This document shows positions 48,913 to 56,376 of a DNA stretch of 64,000 nucleotides, piece after piece; position 1 is the stretch's first letter; the number at the start of each line of letters is the position of its first letter. A program made the position numbers and the translations under genes. Under the pieces are notes generated by a model that searched no databases, was not told the DNA's origin, and saw only the letters and a list, made by a program, of their open reading frames with translations. This DNA is from Microbacterium lacus (lineage in GTDB: Bacteria > Actinomycetota > Actinomycetes > Actinomycetales > Microbacteriaceae): positions 422,385 through 486,384 of the forward strand of contig NZ_NMUM01000030.1 in assembly GCF_002812805.1 (NCBI RefSeq). Reading direction: 5' to 3'.

Positions 48913-49946
48913 GAACACTGCCCGAGCCGACCGTTGCCGATGCGGCGACGGATGCGTCGACCGCCGACCCCCGGACCGTGCTGTCGGTGGAGAACCTGCG
49001 CGTGACTTTCACGCGGGGCGCGCGACCCGTTCACGCTGTGAACGGCATCTCATACGAGCTGAAGGCCGGGCGCATGCTCGCCATCATCGGCGAGTCTGGT
49101 TCGGGCAAGTCGGTCAGCGTCCGCGCCCTGATGGGTCTGCTCCCACCCAGCGCGCAGATCAGCGGCTCGGCACGCCTTGACGGCCGTGAACTCGTCGGGC
49201 TCGACGAGAAGTCCCTGCGGGGTGTGCGCGGCGAAGACATCTCGGTCGTCTTTCAGGACCCGGCGCGGTCGCTGAACCCGACCATGAGCGTCGGACACCA
49301 GATCACCGAGGCGATCCAGACGCACCATCGCGAGATCGGCAAGAAGGCCGCGGCCGAGCGTGCGATCGAGCTCCTCAAGATGGTTCGCCTACCCGCCGCC
49401 GAGCGTCGGTTCCACGAATATCCGCACCAGCTCTCGGGCGGTATGCGCCAGCGCGTGATGATCGCCATCGCGCTCGCCGGCAACCCGAAGGTGCTCATCG
49501 CGGACGAGGCCACCACGGCGCTCGACGTGACGACCCAGGCGCAGATCATGGAGTTGCTGGTCGATCTGCAGGAGAGGCTCGGCACCGCCGTCATCCTCAT
49601 CAGCCACGATCTGGGACTCGCCGCGAGCTATGCCGACGAGGTCCATGTGATGTACGCCGGTCGCATCGTCGAGCAGGCCGACACGGACGTGCTGTTCCGG
49701 AACGTCCAGATGCCGTACACCAAGGCCCTGCTCGGCGCGATCCCCCAGCTGTCCACTCCCCCGCACTCGCTGCTGCCGGTCATCGGCGGCCATCCGCCCG
49801 ACCTGTCCGCTCTGCCGGTCGGCTGCTCGTTCCGCCCCCGCTGCCCACGGGCGACGGAGCAGTGCGGAGAACGCCCCGAGCTCGTCGAGGCCGAACCCGG
49901 GCACCGTTACGCCTGCTGGCACCCGCACCTCGAGGGGGCGAAATGA
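48909..49946 (+). CDS. dppD: Peptide/nickel-type ABC ATPase, DppD
   Basis: 345 residues from ATG 48909. Walker A GESGSGKS, Q-loop VVFQDP, signature LSGGMRQR, Walker B VLIADEATTALD, H-loop ISHD. The C-terminal oligopeptide-type [4Fe-4S]-like region with Cys (GCSFRPRCPRATEQC) is present. Intact, but its permeases and binding protein are missing in this window, so it is an orphan unless it serves another system. Confidence 0.92.
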   Translation: MRTLPEPTVADAATDASTADPRTVLSVENLRVTFTRGARPVHAVNGISYELKAGRMLAIIGESGSGKSVSVRALMGLLPPSAQISGSARLDGRELVGLDEKSLRGVRGEDISVVFQDPARSLNPTMSVGHQITEAIQTHHREIGKKAAAERAIELLKMVRLPAAERRFHEYPHQLSGGMRQRVMIAIALAGNPKVLIADEATTALDVTTQAQIMELLVDLQERLGTAVILISHDLGLAASYADEVHVMYAGRIVEQADTDVLFRNVQMPYTKALLGAIPQLSTPPHSLLPVIGGHPPDLSALPVGCSFRPRCPRATEQCGERPELVEAEPGHRYACWHPHLEGAK

Positions 49947-51034
49947 CGACCGTGTCATCGACCGACTACGACGGGCCGCTGCTCTCGGTGCGCAACGTCG
50001 TCCAGGAGTATGTGAGTCAGGGCCCCGGCGGGGTCAAGGCGGGCGTCGTCCACGCCGTCTCGGATGTCTCGTTCGACCTGGCCGTGGGGCAGACGCTCGG
50101 CATCGTCGGCGAGACGGGGTCAGGCAAGTCGACCCTCGCGCGTGCCACGATCCAGGTCGAGAAGCCGAAGTCCGGCGAGGTCTGGTTCAAAGGTCAGAAC
50201 CTGGTGGGGATGTCCAAGCGCGAGCTGAAACGGGCGCGCCGCGATATCCAGATGGTCTACCAGGACCCCTTCGGGTCGTTGAACCCCCGGTGGCGAGTGG
50301 AGGATGTCGTCGCCGAACCCCTCATCGGGCACACGACGATGGGTGCTGTCGAGCGACGGGCCCGCGTGCGGGAACTGCTCGAACTCGTCGGGCTGAGCCC
50401 CGACATCTACCTGCGTCGGCGGCCGCTCGAACTCTCGGGCGGTCAGGCGCAACGTGTGGCGATCGCCCGCGCCATCGCCACGAATCCGGCGCTCGTGGTG
50501 TGCGACGAGGCGATCTCGTCCCTCGATGTGCTGATCCAGGCGCAGATCATGAACCTGTTCGAGAAACTGCGGGCAGAGCTCGGCCTGTCGTACGTCTTCA
50601 TCGCGCACGACCTCGCCACCGTCAAGCAGCTCAGTGACCAGGTCGCCGTGATGCACCTCGGTCAGCTCGCCGAGGTCGGTCCCGCCGAACTCGTCTACGG
50701 GTCGCCTCGGCATCCGTACACCTCCGCGCTGCTCGGTTCGATTCCCGGGCTCGACCCGGTGACCGGCATCGCGCGGCGTCCCGTGACGCTCAAGGGCGAA
50801 CCGCCGTCGCCGCTGCATCCGCCGTCGGGATGCCGGTTCCGCACGCGCTGCCCGCGGGCACAGGAGAAGTGCGCTGTCGAGGAGCCGAAGCTCGTCGACT
50901 TCGGCGCCGGGCACAAGGCCGCGTGTCATTTTCCGCTCGACGCGGTGCCCACGGTCTCGGTCGATGCGCTGCGCGCGACGATGCCCGAGCCGGCGCTCGC
51001 GTCATCCGCCGTCGCATCCCGAAACAGGGCGTAA
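49943..51034 (+). CDS. dppF: Peptide/nickel-type ABC ATPase, DppF
   Basis: 363 residues from ATG 49943, overlapping the dppD stop (ATGA). Walker A GETGSGKST, Q-loop VYQDPFGSLNPR, signature LSGGQAQR, Walker B LVVCDEAISSLD, H-loop AHD, and the Cys-containing tail GCRFRTRCPRAQEKC. Forms the ATPase pair with DppD. The last gene before the tRNA-like site. Confidence 0.92.
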   Translation: MTTVSSTDYDGPLLSVRNVVQEYVSQGPGGVKAGVVHAVSDVSFDLAVGQTLGIVGETGSGKSTLARATIQVEKPKSGEVWFKGQNLVGMSKRELKRARRDIQMVYQDPFGSLNPRWRVEDVVAEPLIGHTTMGAVERRARVRELLELVGLSPDIYLRRRPLELSGGQAQRVAIARAIATNPALVVCDEAISSLDVLIQAQIMNLFEKLRAELGLSYVFIAHDLATVKQLSDQVAVMHLGQLAEVGPAELVYGSPRHPYTSALLGSIPGLDPVTGIARRPVTLKGEPPSPLHPPSGCRFRTRCPRAQEKCAVEEPKLVDFGAGHKAACHFPLDAVPTVSVDALRATMPEPALASSAVASRNRA

Positions 51035-51079
51035 GACACCGGACAGGAGGATGTCAGGGCCGTTACGGTGGCGGTATAT

Positions 51080-51152
51080 CGCGGCGATCCGGGTGGTCCC
51101 GGGCACCGGTTCATACCCGGTCGTGTTGCGGGTTCGACTCCCGCCGTCGCGT
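51080..51152 (+). tRNA. tRNA-Met-like gene (anticodon CAT) with atypical D arm
   Basis: 73 nt, no encoded CCA. Acceptor CGCGGCG (51080-51086) pairs with CGTCGCG (51145-51151) with one G-U. Anticodon arm ACCGG-TTCATAC-CCGGT (51105-51121), anticodon CAT 51112-51114. Variable CGTGTT. T arm GCGGG-TTCGACT-CCCGC (51128-51144). The D arm CCGG/CCGG with loop GTGGTC lacks U8, A14 and the normal AGCTCAG. Could be tRNA-Met or tRNA-Ile2. It is the probable integration site of the element to its right. Confidence 0.6.
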
Positions 51153-51162
51153 CTAGTTTGAA

Positions 51163-51200
51163 GGGCCCGAGATCCCCGCAATTACGCGGATCTCGGGCCC
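51163..51200 (+). terminator. Hairpin terminator after the tRNA-like gene
   Basis: GGGCCCGAGATCC (51163-51175), 12-nt loop, GGATCTCGGGCCC (51188-51200), perfect 13-bp stem followed by TCGCATTCTCGTT. Confidence 0.7.
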
Positions 51201-51967
51201 TCGCATTCTCGTTGAAACGCGTTTTGCCCACATTTTGCCCACATTTTGTGAGCAGGAAACACACGATCAAGGTGTCGCCGCCCTGTCTCCCGGGAGGATG
51301 CCGGTCGCGGATTGTGGATGCCGTGGGTAACTGGTAACGGGAGTTATGACAATCGCTCGACGCCGATTCAATACGCTGCATGGGAATCGAAGGCATCGCA
51401 CGGCGTCGCAGCTTGGAAGCCGGGCGCACCCGGCGTGGGGACCCCCGAAGCAGATGCGCACCTCGGAGGCAGAGCATTGAGCGCCGTCAGCGACAGCATG
51501 GGCCAGCCCTTCGGTGGAGATGGTGAATTCCACCAACAGATGTCCAGATCAGCCCCGGTGTGCGGTGGTAGATGTCCCAGGCTCATCACTCGAATTCCCG
51601 TGAGACATGTCCCAGTGGTGATTGCTTCGATCATCGCTCTGATGCGGGTCACCACTGAAGAATCCTTTGAGGGAGCTCGGTGCTGTGCCCGGCCCGCGAC
51701 GAGAATGGACGCATGTATCGCGGGCGGGAGCTGCCTCAGCTGCGGTTGTCACCGGCCTGTCTCCGCCGGCGATGGGTACCGCAAACGACGAATTTCAGTT
51801 TCGGGGCATGGGGGTTTCGGCACACGGTTTCGGCACGGCGTGCCGACATCGCGGCGCTGCACCTGGTCGTCGTGCCGCAATCGATCAGTTTTGAACGTTT
51901 GCGGAAACCCACAAAGGCGGGCCAGTAGCTCTCTCAATGACCACAGACGATTGGCCACCTCTCAATA
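51201..51967. other. Gene-free left end of the element with tandem repeat and integrase-like fossil
   Basis: 767 bp. TTTTGCCCACA occurs twice in tandem (51222-51232, 51233-51243), then TTTTG. On the minus strand from about 51260 to 51150 it reads KCGQNVGKTRFNENARARDP, similar to the C-terminal tails of actinobacterial integrases that end over a tRNA, so a fossil of a former integrase is likely. TGTCCCAG is repeated at 51573-51580 and 51608-51615, perhaps an old IS end. No intact gene is seen. Confidence 0.45.
51799..51836 (+). repeat. TTTCGG-iteron motif, left copy
   Basis: Three TTTCGG units: TTTCGGGGCATGGGGGTTTC, then GG, CACACGG and TTTCGG. It matches the reverse complement of 53035-53069 at most positions. 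The two copies face each other around cmtR and the CDF gene. Confidence 0.55.
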
Positions 51968-52003
51968 AGTCAGCATCCGATGTATAGTCATCGCATGCTG
52001 ACT
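51968..52003. promoter_or_regulatory. CmtR operator-promoter with leaderless start
   Basis: AGTCAGCAT (51968-51976) and ATGCTGACT (51995-52003), 9-bp perfect arms 18 bp apart. Between them lies TATAGT (51983-51988), a good -10, with the ATG of cmtR 7 bp after it and inside the right arm. This fits a leaderless transcript repressed by the sensor. Confidence 0.65.
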
Positions 52004-52354
52004 ATTACCTCGCGACTTGACGTCATGAACCGGCTCGGCCGGGCCATGGCTGATCCGACCCGCTCTCGCATCCTGATGAGGTTGCTCGACGAGCCGAGCT
52101 ATCCGGCTGTCCTTTCCCGCGATCTTGGCCTGTCACGGTCAAACGTGTCGAACCACCTCACATGCCTTCGGGACTGTGGGATTGTCGTCGCCGAGCCCGA
52201 GGGTCGACAGACCCGCTACGAAATCGCCGACCCTCACCTTGCAGCAGCGTTGAAGACGCTCGTAGACGTGACGTTGGCAGTCGATGAGAGCGCACCTTGC
52301 ATCGACTCCTCCTGCACCGTGCCGGGTTGCTGCGGAACGGGGGCGAGCGCATGA
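51995..52354 (+). CDS. cmtR: ArsR-family Cd(II)/Pb(II) sensor, CmtR-like
   Basis: 119 residues from ATG 51995; ATG 51980 is possible but lies upstream of the likely transcription start. Winged helix MNRLGRAMADPTRSRILMRL and LGLSRSNVSNHLTCLRDCGI. The two Cys in TCLRDCG plus a Cys in the tail (SAPCIDSSC) match the three-Cys metal site of M. tuberculosis CmtR, with extra Cys after it. Metal binding should release it from the operator and induce the CDF exporter, whose ATG overlaps its stop. Confidence 0.85.
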   Translation: MLTITSRLDVMNRLGRAMADPTRSRILMRLLDEPSYPAVLSRDLGLSRSNVSNHLTCLRDCGIVVAEPEGRQTRYEIADPHLAAALKTLVDVTLAVDESAPCIDSSCTVPGCCGTGASA

Positions 52355-53004
52355 GCGCGGTTCTGAGCGGCGAACGTCGCGCGAAGCTGCACCGCCGAGT
52401 GCGCTTCATCGTGGGCTTCACGATCTCCTACAACGTCATCGAGGCGATCGTCGCGATTTGGGCCGGCACGCTGGCGTCGTCCGCAGCACTGATCGGCTTC
52501 GGGCTCGACTCCATCGTGGAAGTGCTGTCAGCCGCAGCAATCGCCTGGCAGTTCACGAGGAAAGACCCCGAGCGTTGGGAGAAGGTCACCGTTCGCGCAA
52601 TCGGCCTCGCGTTCTTTGCCCTCGCCGCCTACGTGACCGTCGACGCGGTAACGAGTCTGATCACCCAGGAGGGACCGGAACACAGCCTGCTCGGCCTGGG
52701 TATCACCGCATTGAGCTTGGTCATCATGCCGCTTCTGGCGTGGTTTGAAGTGCGCACCGGTCGCGAACTGGACTCTAAGAGCGTCATGGCCGACGCAAAG
52801 CAGCTCATCCTGTGCGTCTACCTCTCGGGGGCCGTGTTCATCGGCCTCATTCTCAACACCCTGTTCGGATGGTGGTGGGCCGACTCCGTGGCTGCTCTCG
52901 TGGTTGCCGTTCTCGCAATCCGTGAAGGCATCGAGGCATGGCGCGGCGACGTAGAGTCGCCGTTCGAAGTGCTCGAAGACCTTTCTGACGACGACGACCG
53001 CTAA
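52351..53004 (+). CDS. Cation diffusion facilitator-type metal exporter
   Basis: 217 residues from ATG 52351 (ATGA overlap with cmtR). Six hydrophobic segments; the second has GFGLDSIVEVLSAAAIAWQ with the metal-site Asp/Glu, the fifth DAKQLILCVYLS. Short for a CDF, without the long cytoplasmic C-terminal domain, ending EVLEDLSDDDDR. Cd or Zn/Pb efflux is inferred from its regulator. Confidence 0.8.
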   Translation: MSAVLSGERRAKLHRRVRFIVGFTISYNVIEAIVAIWAGTLASSAALIGFGLDSIVEVLSAAAIAWQFTRKDPERWEKVTVRAIGLAFFALAAYVTVDAVTSLITQEGPEHSLLGLGITALSLVIMPLLAWFEVRTGRELDSKSVMADAKQLILCVYLSGAVFIGLILNTLFGWWWADSVAALVVAVLAIREGIEAWRGDVESPFEVLEDLSDDDDR

Positions 53005-53034
53005 ACCATGACCACCTAACTCGGACCCGGCTGG

Positions 53035-53069
53035 CCCGAAACTGTGTACCGAAACCGCCTGTCCCGAAA
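53035..53069 (-). repeat. TTTCGG-iteron motif, right copy (inverted)
   Basis: Reverse complement reads TTTCGGGACAGGCGGTTTCG, then GTACACAG and TTTCGG, three units with the same spacing as 51799-51836. It lies 30 bp after the CDF stop. Confidence 0.55.
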
Positions 53070-53149
53070 GCCGGTTTCGATACGGCCCCCGTTTGCGGAC
53101 CGCTCGCGGCCAACAGCGGATCATAGTCCCGGAAACGATCGTTTTCGGG

Positions 53150-53584
53150 TCAGAGCGGTAGCTGTGCCTCACGCACGAACTTGCGCTGCCAGGGGGTTTC
53201 GACGGCGTTGCGCCGATAGGCGGCGCGCACCCATGCGACGGCGTCATCGGCCGGTACCCCGTCGTACCGTGCGAGGATGGCGAGAGCGGTTCCCGTTCGC
53301 CCTGTCCCGCCACCGCAAGCAATCTCCACCCTCTCGGTGGCCGACCGGTCCTAAGCCTCACGTAGTGCGGATAGCGCGCTCGACGGCTCTCGAGGCAGAC
53401 GGAAGTCCGGCCACGCAATCCACTGCGATTGCCAACTCGCCTGGTGCATGCGGGCCCTGAGATACACCCCGAAATCCGGCGCGTCAGCCACGTCGATCGG
53501 GCCGCTTCTCAGCCCGCGCCCGCGCACCAATCGACCGCTTGGCAGTGACACCACACCGCCTAGCCCAGCTGCCCACGGTTTCAT
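53150..53584 (-). pseudogene. Protein-tyrosine-phosphatase family gene with one in-frame stop
   Basis: From ATG 53584, 77 codons read MKPWAAGLGGVVSLPSGRLV through WIAWPDFRLP and SALREA. An amber TAG follows at 53353-53351, then, still in the same frame, DRSATERVEIACGGGTGRTG (the CX5R phosphatase loop), TPWQRKFV and the end at 53150. Without the stop it is a normal 144-residue small phosphatase of the kind often seen beside actinobacterial integrases. A single base change (for example TAC to TAG) explains the break. Confidence 0.8.
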
Positions 53585-53612
53585 CGACGAGCACTTTCCG
53601 TCAGTCAATTGA

Positions 53613-54764
53613 CTAAGTCGCGGCGACGGCACGCGTCCGCGCAGCGTTCAGCGACGCCGACACCGTGTCGAGGTCGTCGTCGAAGAGATCGGCGTAGACA
53701 TCCAGCGTCATCGCCGCGGACGCATGTCCGAGCATCCGCTGCACCGCCTTCACATTCGCGCCCGAACTGATCGCGAGCGACGCCGCGGTGTGTCGTAGGT
53801 CGTGCACCGTCATGCGCTCGAGGCCTGCCACGTCCAACGCGGTCGTGAACCAGGAACGCGACTTCCCCGAGGCGCGCGGGCGCGGCAGGTAGTCGAGGCC
53901 GTCGCCGAACAGGATCGCATCGCGCGACTTCCCCTCGCACAACTGCGCGATCGGCAGTTCGAGAAACTCGGGGTACGGCACCGACCGCAGTTCGTGGGTC
54001 TTCGGCGTCCCTACGTGGATCTGCGCGCCCACACGCACGGCGTTCTCGTTCACCGCGAGCCGCCGGCGCAAGGCATCAACATCGCGGACGCGCAGCGCGG
54101 TTAACTCGCCCCAACGAAGCCCTGTGTACGCCGCGAGATACACGACGGTCGAGTGATCTCCGGATGCGACGGCGAGGCGCTCGATCTCCTGGTGGCTGAG
54201 GTATCGGTGCGCCTTTCTGCCCTTCCGAGGCAGGTTATCGACACCGCGCGCAGGGTTGTGCGGGATGCGGCGATCCTTGACCGCGATGTCGAGGACGGAT
54301 GCGAGCACCCCGTGTGCGCGAATCACGACCGTTGCGCTCTTGGGTCTCGCGCCTTGCGCACGAGTGCGCGGATGGTCTCGCCGGTTCGTCTTCGCGGTGC
54401 CCGCGGACAGCTGCGAGACCCACGTTCGCACGTCGCTGTGCGCAATTGCCGAGACCTGAGTGGTTCCCCACCGCGGCATGACGTAGACGCGCCATGCGTC
54501 TTCGAGCGCCTTGTAGCTCGACGGCTTCAGTCGCGAACGCTTTGCCTCGAGCCATCCGACTCCGAGTTCGGCGATCGTGGTGCGCGCCCGAGCTGGTTCG
54601 ATGTACTCCCCCGTTGCCTTCGAGACTTCGACGGTGGCGAGGAAGAGGTCGGCGTCGCGCTTGGTGCGGAAGCCGCGCTTGTCGGTCTGGCGGTGATCTG
54701 GCGTTCGGTAGCGGACGCGATACCGCTTGCCCGCCCCGGTCTCGTAGGCCTCAATCGTTCCCAT
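53613..54764 (-). CDS. int: Tyrosine recombinase / phage-type integrase
   Basis: 383 residues. N-terminal arm-binding domain (KRYRVRYRTPDHRQTDKRGF), core-binding SAM-like domain, catalytic domain with Arg in GLRWGEL, H-x-x-R in HDLRHTAASL, His in LGHASAAMT and Tyr nucleophile in LDVYADLF. All catalytic residues are present. Should integrate the element at the tRNA-like site, although its gene lies 2.5 kb from that end. The ATG overlaps the preceding gene by 14 bp. Confidence 0.92.
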   Translation of the reverse strand: MGTIEAYETGAGKRYRVRYRTPDHRQTDKRGFRTKRDADLFLATVEVSKATGEYIEPARARTTIAELGVGWLEAKRSRLKPSSYKALEDAWRVYVMPRWGTTQVSAIAHSDVRTWVSQLSAGTAKTNRRDHPRTRAQGARPKSATVVIRAHGVLASVLDIAVKDRRIPHNPARGVDNLPRKGRKAHRYLSHQEIERLAVASGDHSTVVYLAAYTGLRWGELTALRVRDVDALRRRLAVNENAVRVGAQIHVGTPKTHELRSVPYPEFLELPIAQLCEGKSRDAILFGDGLDYLPRPRASGKSRSWFTTALDVAGLERMTVHDLRHTAASLAISSGANVKAVQRMLGHASAAMTLDVYADLFDDDLDTVSASLNAARTRAVAAT

Positions 54765-55413
54765 GGCGACCGATCAGTGAGTCGAGAAATGCCTGGTGCT
54801 CCTCGTCGGAGATGTCGGGCTCAATATTCATCTTCTCCATCAGGCCCATTGCGATGAGTCGTGCTCCGGGCTGATCGACGACCGCCGTCATGTAGCCCGC
54901 AGACCGGGCCCGTGCGATCCAGTTCGTCGCTGTCCGCTGCTTCAGCCCCATCGTTTCGACTACGGCGAGCGCCGGATTTTCGTTCGAGATCTCTGCGATG
55001 CGATACACCAGCGCCGTGAGGTGAAGGGTCTCCGGATGCGTGGGCTCGAACGGCGTGAAGTCGTCGAGCATTCCTTGGCGCTGTTTGTCGCGGAGCATGA
55101 TGATGCCGATGGTCCACAGCGGCAGCGAGTAGGCGATGGCGCGTCGCGCGATGGTGTGGACGCGAACTGTGCGGAGCAGCGCCCCACCGATCTCGAGCGG
55201 CAGCCGGCCCCGATCGAGTGCGAACTCGGCGATCTCGTACCTGCCCGCATCCGAGGAGTATTCGAGTCGCAGGCGGACGCGGGCCCGCTCGTCTTCTTCG
55301 AGCCCGACGATGTCATCTCTTCCGACGAGCATGTCGGCTTCGATGATCGGCTTCAACGACAGGCCTGGCGGCACGAGGATGCTGCGGCCCGAGAGTCTGA
55401 TCGTCTTGCTCAC
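54751..55413 (-). CDS. Hypothetical protein with C-terminal helix-turn-helix
   Basis: 220 residues from GTG 55413, chosen because the body starts SKTIRLSGRSILVPPG there; ATG 55449 is an alternative. The N-terminal half is beta-rich (RVRLRLEYSSDAGRYEIAEF), there is a hydrophobic segment near 95-110, and the C-terminus has LKQRTATNWIARARSAGYM, a putative DNA-binding helix pair. Overlaps int by 14 bp. Proteins of this layout accompany integrases in actinobacterial elements; role unknown, perhaps in regulation of integration. Confidence 0.65.
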   Translation of the reverse strand: MSKTIRLSGRSILVPPGLSLKPIIEADMLVGRDDIVGLEEDERARVRLRLEYSSDAGRYEIAEFALDRGRLPLEIGGALLRTVRVHTIARRAIAYSLPLWTIGIIMLRDKQRQGMLDDFTPFEPTHPETLHLTALVYRIAEISNENPALAVVETMGLKQRTATNWIARARSAGYMTAVVDQPGARLIAMGLMEKMNIEPDISDEEHQAFLDSLIGRHGND

Positions 55414-55442
55414 ATCGACATGATGCCACACCGTGCGCGCTA

Positions 55443-55498
55443 TTGACATAGCTACGCAAGTGGTTCTAGCTTGTGCGTATTGATGACATGGTTACGCA
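55443..55498 (+). promoter_or_regulatory. Promoter with three TACGCA half-sites before the excisionase gene
   Basis: TTGACA (55443-55448) with a weak -10 about 17 bp on. TACGCA at 55453-55458, TGCGTA at 55474-55479, TACGCA at 55493-55498. GACATAGCTACGCA and GACATGGTTACGCA form an imperfect direct repeat 40 bp apart. Likely operator of the divergent integrase/excisionase control. Confidence 0.5.
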
Positions 55499-55724
55499 GA
55501 TGGGACAGGAAATGGATGCCGCGGATGAATGGCTCGATCTCGATGACGCCGCCCAGATGATGCACATGACGCGCGCGGCTCTCGCACAGCTTCGCTACCG
55601 CGGTGGCGGCCCAACGTTCTACCGAATCTCGGCCAAGACGATCCTGTACAAGCGCTCCGGCGTCCTCGAATGGATGGAGAGCCGGGCGTGCACGCGCACT
55701 GACGACGTGATCACGACTCGCTGA
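55488..55724 (+). CDS. Excisionase/MerR-like helix-turn-helix protein
   Basis: 78 residues from ATG 55488; GTG 55473 and ATG 55512 are possible and no ribosome site decides. The core DEWLDLDDAAQMMHMTRAAL and QLRYRGGGPTFYRI is the small winged-helix fold of excisionases (AlpA/Xis). Acidic N-end. Divergent from the integrase operon, so it may direct excision or control int. Confidence 0.8.
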   Translation: MVTQMGQEMDAADEWLDLDDAAQMMHMTRAALAQLRYRGGGPTFYRISAKTILYKRSGVLEWMESRACTRTDDVITTR

Positions 55725-55725
55725 G

Positions 55726-55965
55726 TCAGGGCAGGAGGTCAAGCATCTGCGGTCGCGCTTTCATGGCATGAATGACGAGTTCATTGCCGCTGTCGAAAAC
55801 CAGCACGACGGTCTCCAGCAGGCGACCCTGCGTGTCAAAGCCCAGCCTGAGCTGCCGGGCCGGTGAGTCGTCGTCGAGTTCCTCAACCCAGATCGGCCAG
55901 GACGCAGCCTGAACGGCATCGTCCGCCGAAACTCCGTGCTTGAGGGCGGTCTCGTGAACCCTCAC
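55726..55965 (-). CDS. Toxin-like protein of a BrnT/DUF4258-like type
   Basis: 79 residues from GTG 55965, overlapping the antitoxin stop (GTGA). MRVHETALKHGVSADDAVQA, WPIWVEELD, LRLGFDTQGRLLETVVLVFD and ELVIHAMKARPQ: a small alpha/beta fold with the late H-A-M-x-x-R typical of BrnT-like RNases. Partner of the upstream ribbon-helix-helix protein. Tail to tail with the excisionase gene. Confidence 0.7.
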   Translation of the reverse strand: MRVHETALKHGVSADDAVQAASWPIWVEELDDDSPARQLRLGFDTQGRLLETVVLVFDSGNELVIHAMKARPQMLDLLP

Positions 55966-56225
55966 GCCGCGTACATCGCGAGAGCCTCGCGGATGAGTTC
56001 CGAGCGAGACTTGTGCTCGCGATCAGCAGCAGCGTCAAGGGCGGCGAGCTCCTCGGCCGTGAGCCGCAGCGCAACGACCTGCGACGGCTCCGCACCCCGC
56101 CCAGGCCGTCCTCGACCGCGCTTCTTCAACGCCTCGACGTCATAGCCAGCTTCAGCCTCGGCGGCCCACTCAGCGATCTGCGCTTCGGTGACCGGCGTGC
56201 CGTTGATCGTCTCGTCCGCACCCAT
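55962..56225 (-). CDS. CopG-type ribbon-helix-helix antitoxin
   Basis: 87 residues from ATG 56225. A flexible acidic N-terminal half, then GRGRPGRGAEPSQVVALRLT (ribbon strand) and AEELAALDAADREHKSRSEL-type helices (ELAALDAAADREHKSRSELI). RHH dimers bind DNA and neutralise the adjacent toxin. An AT-rich stretch (GTATTACATTAAAGAC) precedes the start and probably holds the promoter and operator. Confidence 0.78.
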   Translation of the reverse strand: MGADETINGTPVTEAQIAEWAAEAEAGYDVEALKKRGRGRPGRGAEPSQVVALRLTAEELAALDAAADREHKSRSELIREALAMYAA

Positions 56226-56376
56226 GTCTTTAATGTAATACGAAACTCCGACGAAGCCAAGGTACCGACGACGATCGGCTTCAGCGTCAACACCGTCCCG
56301 CGCCAGGCGTGCCCAGCTGCGAGCATTCTCCTACGCGCACGCCTGCCGCTTTCGATGGCCGAGGCAAGGACGCCCC

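Noticed and set aside
51267..51968. Several 60-220 codon frames in the left end of the element
   Set aside because: They overlap on both strands, have no ribosome sites and match nothing recognisable. Only the integrase-tail reading near 51150-51260 has a plausible origin.
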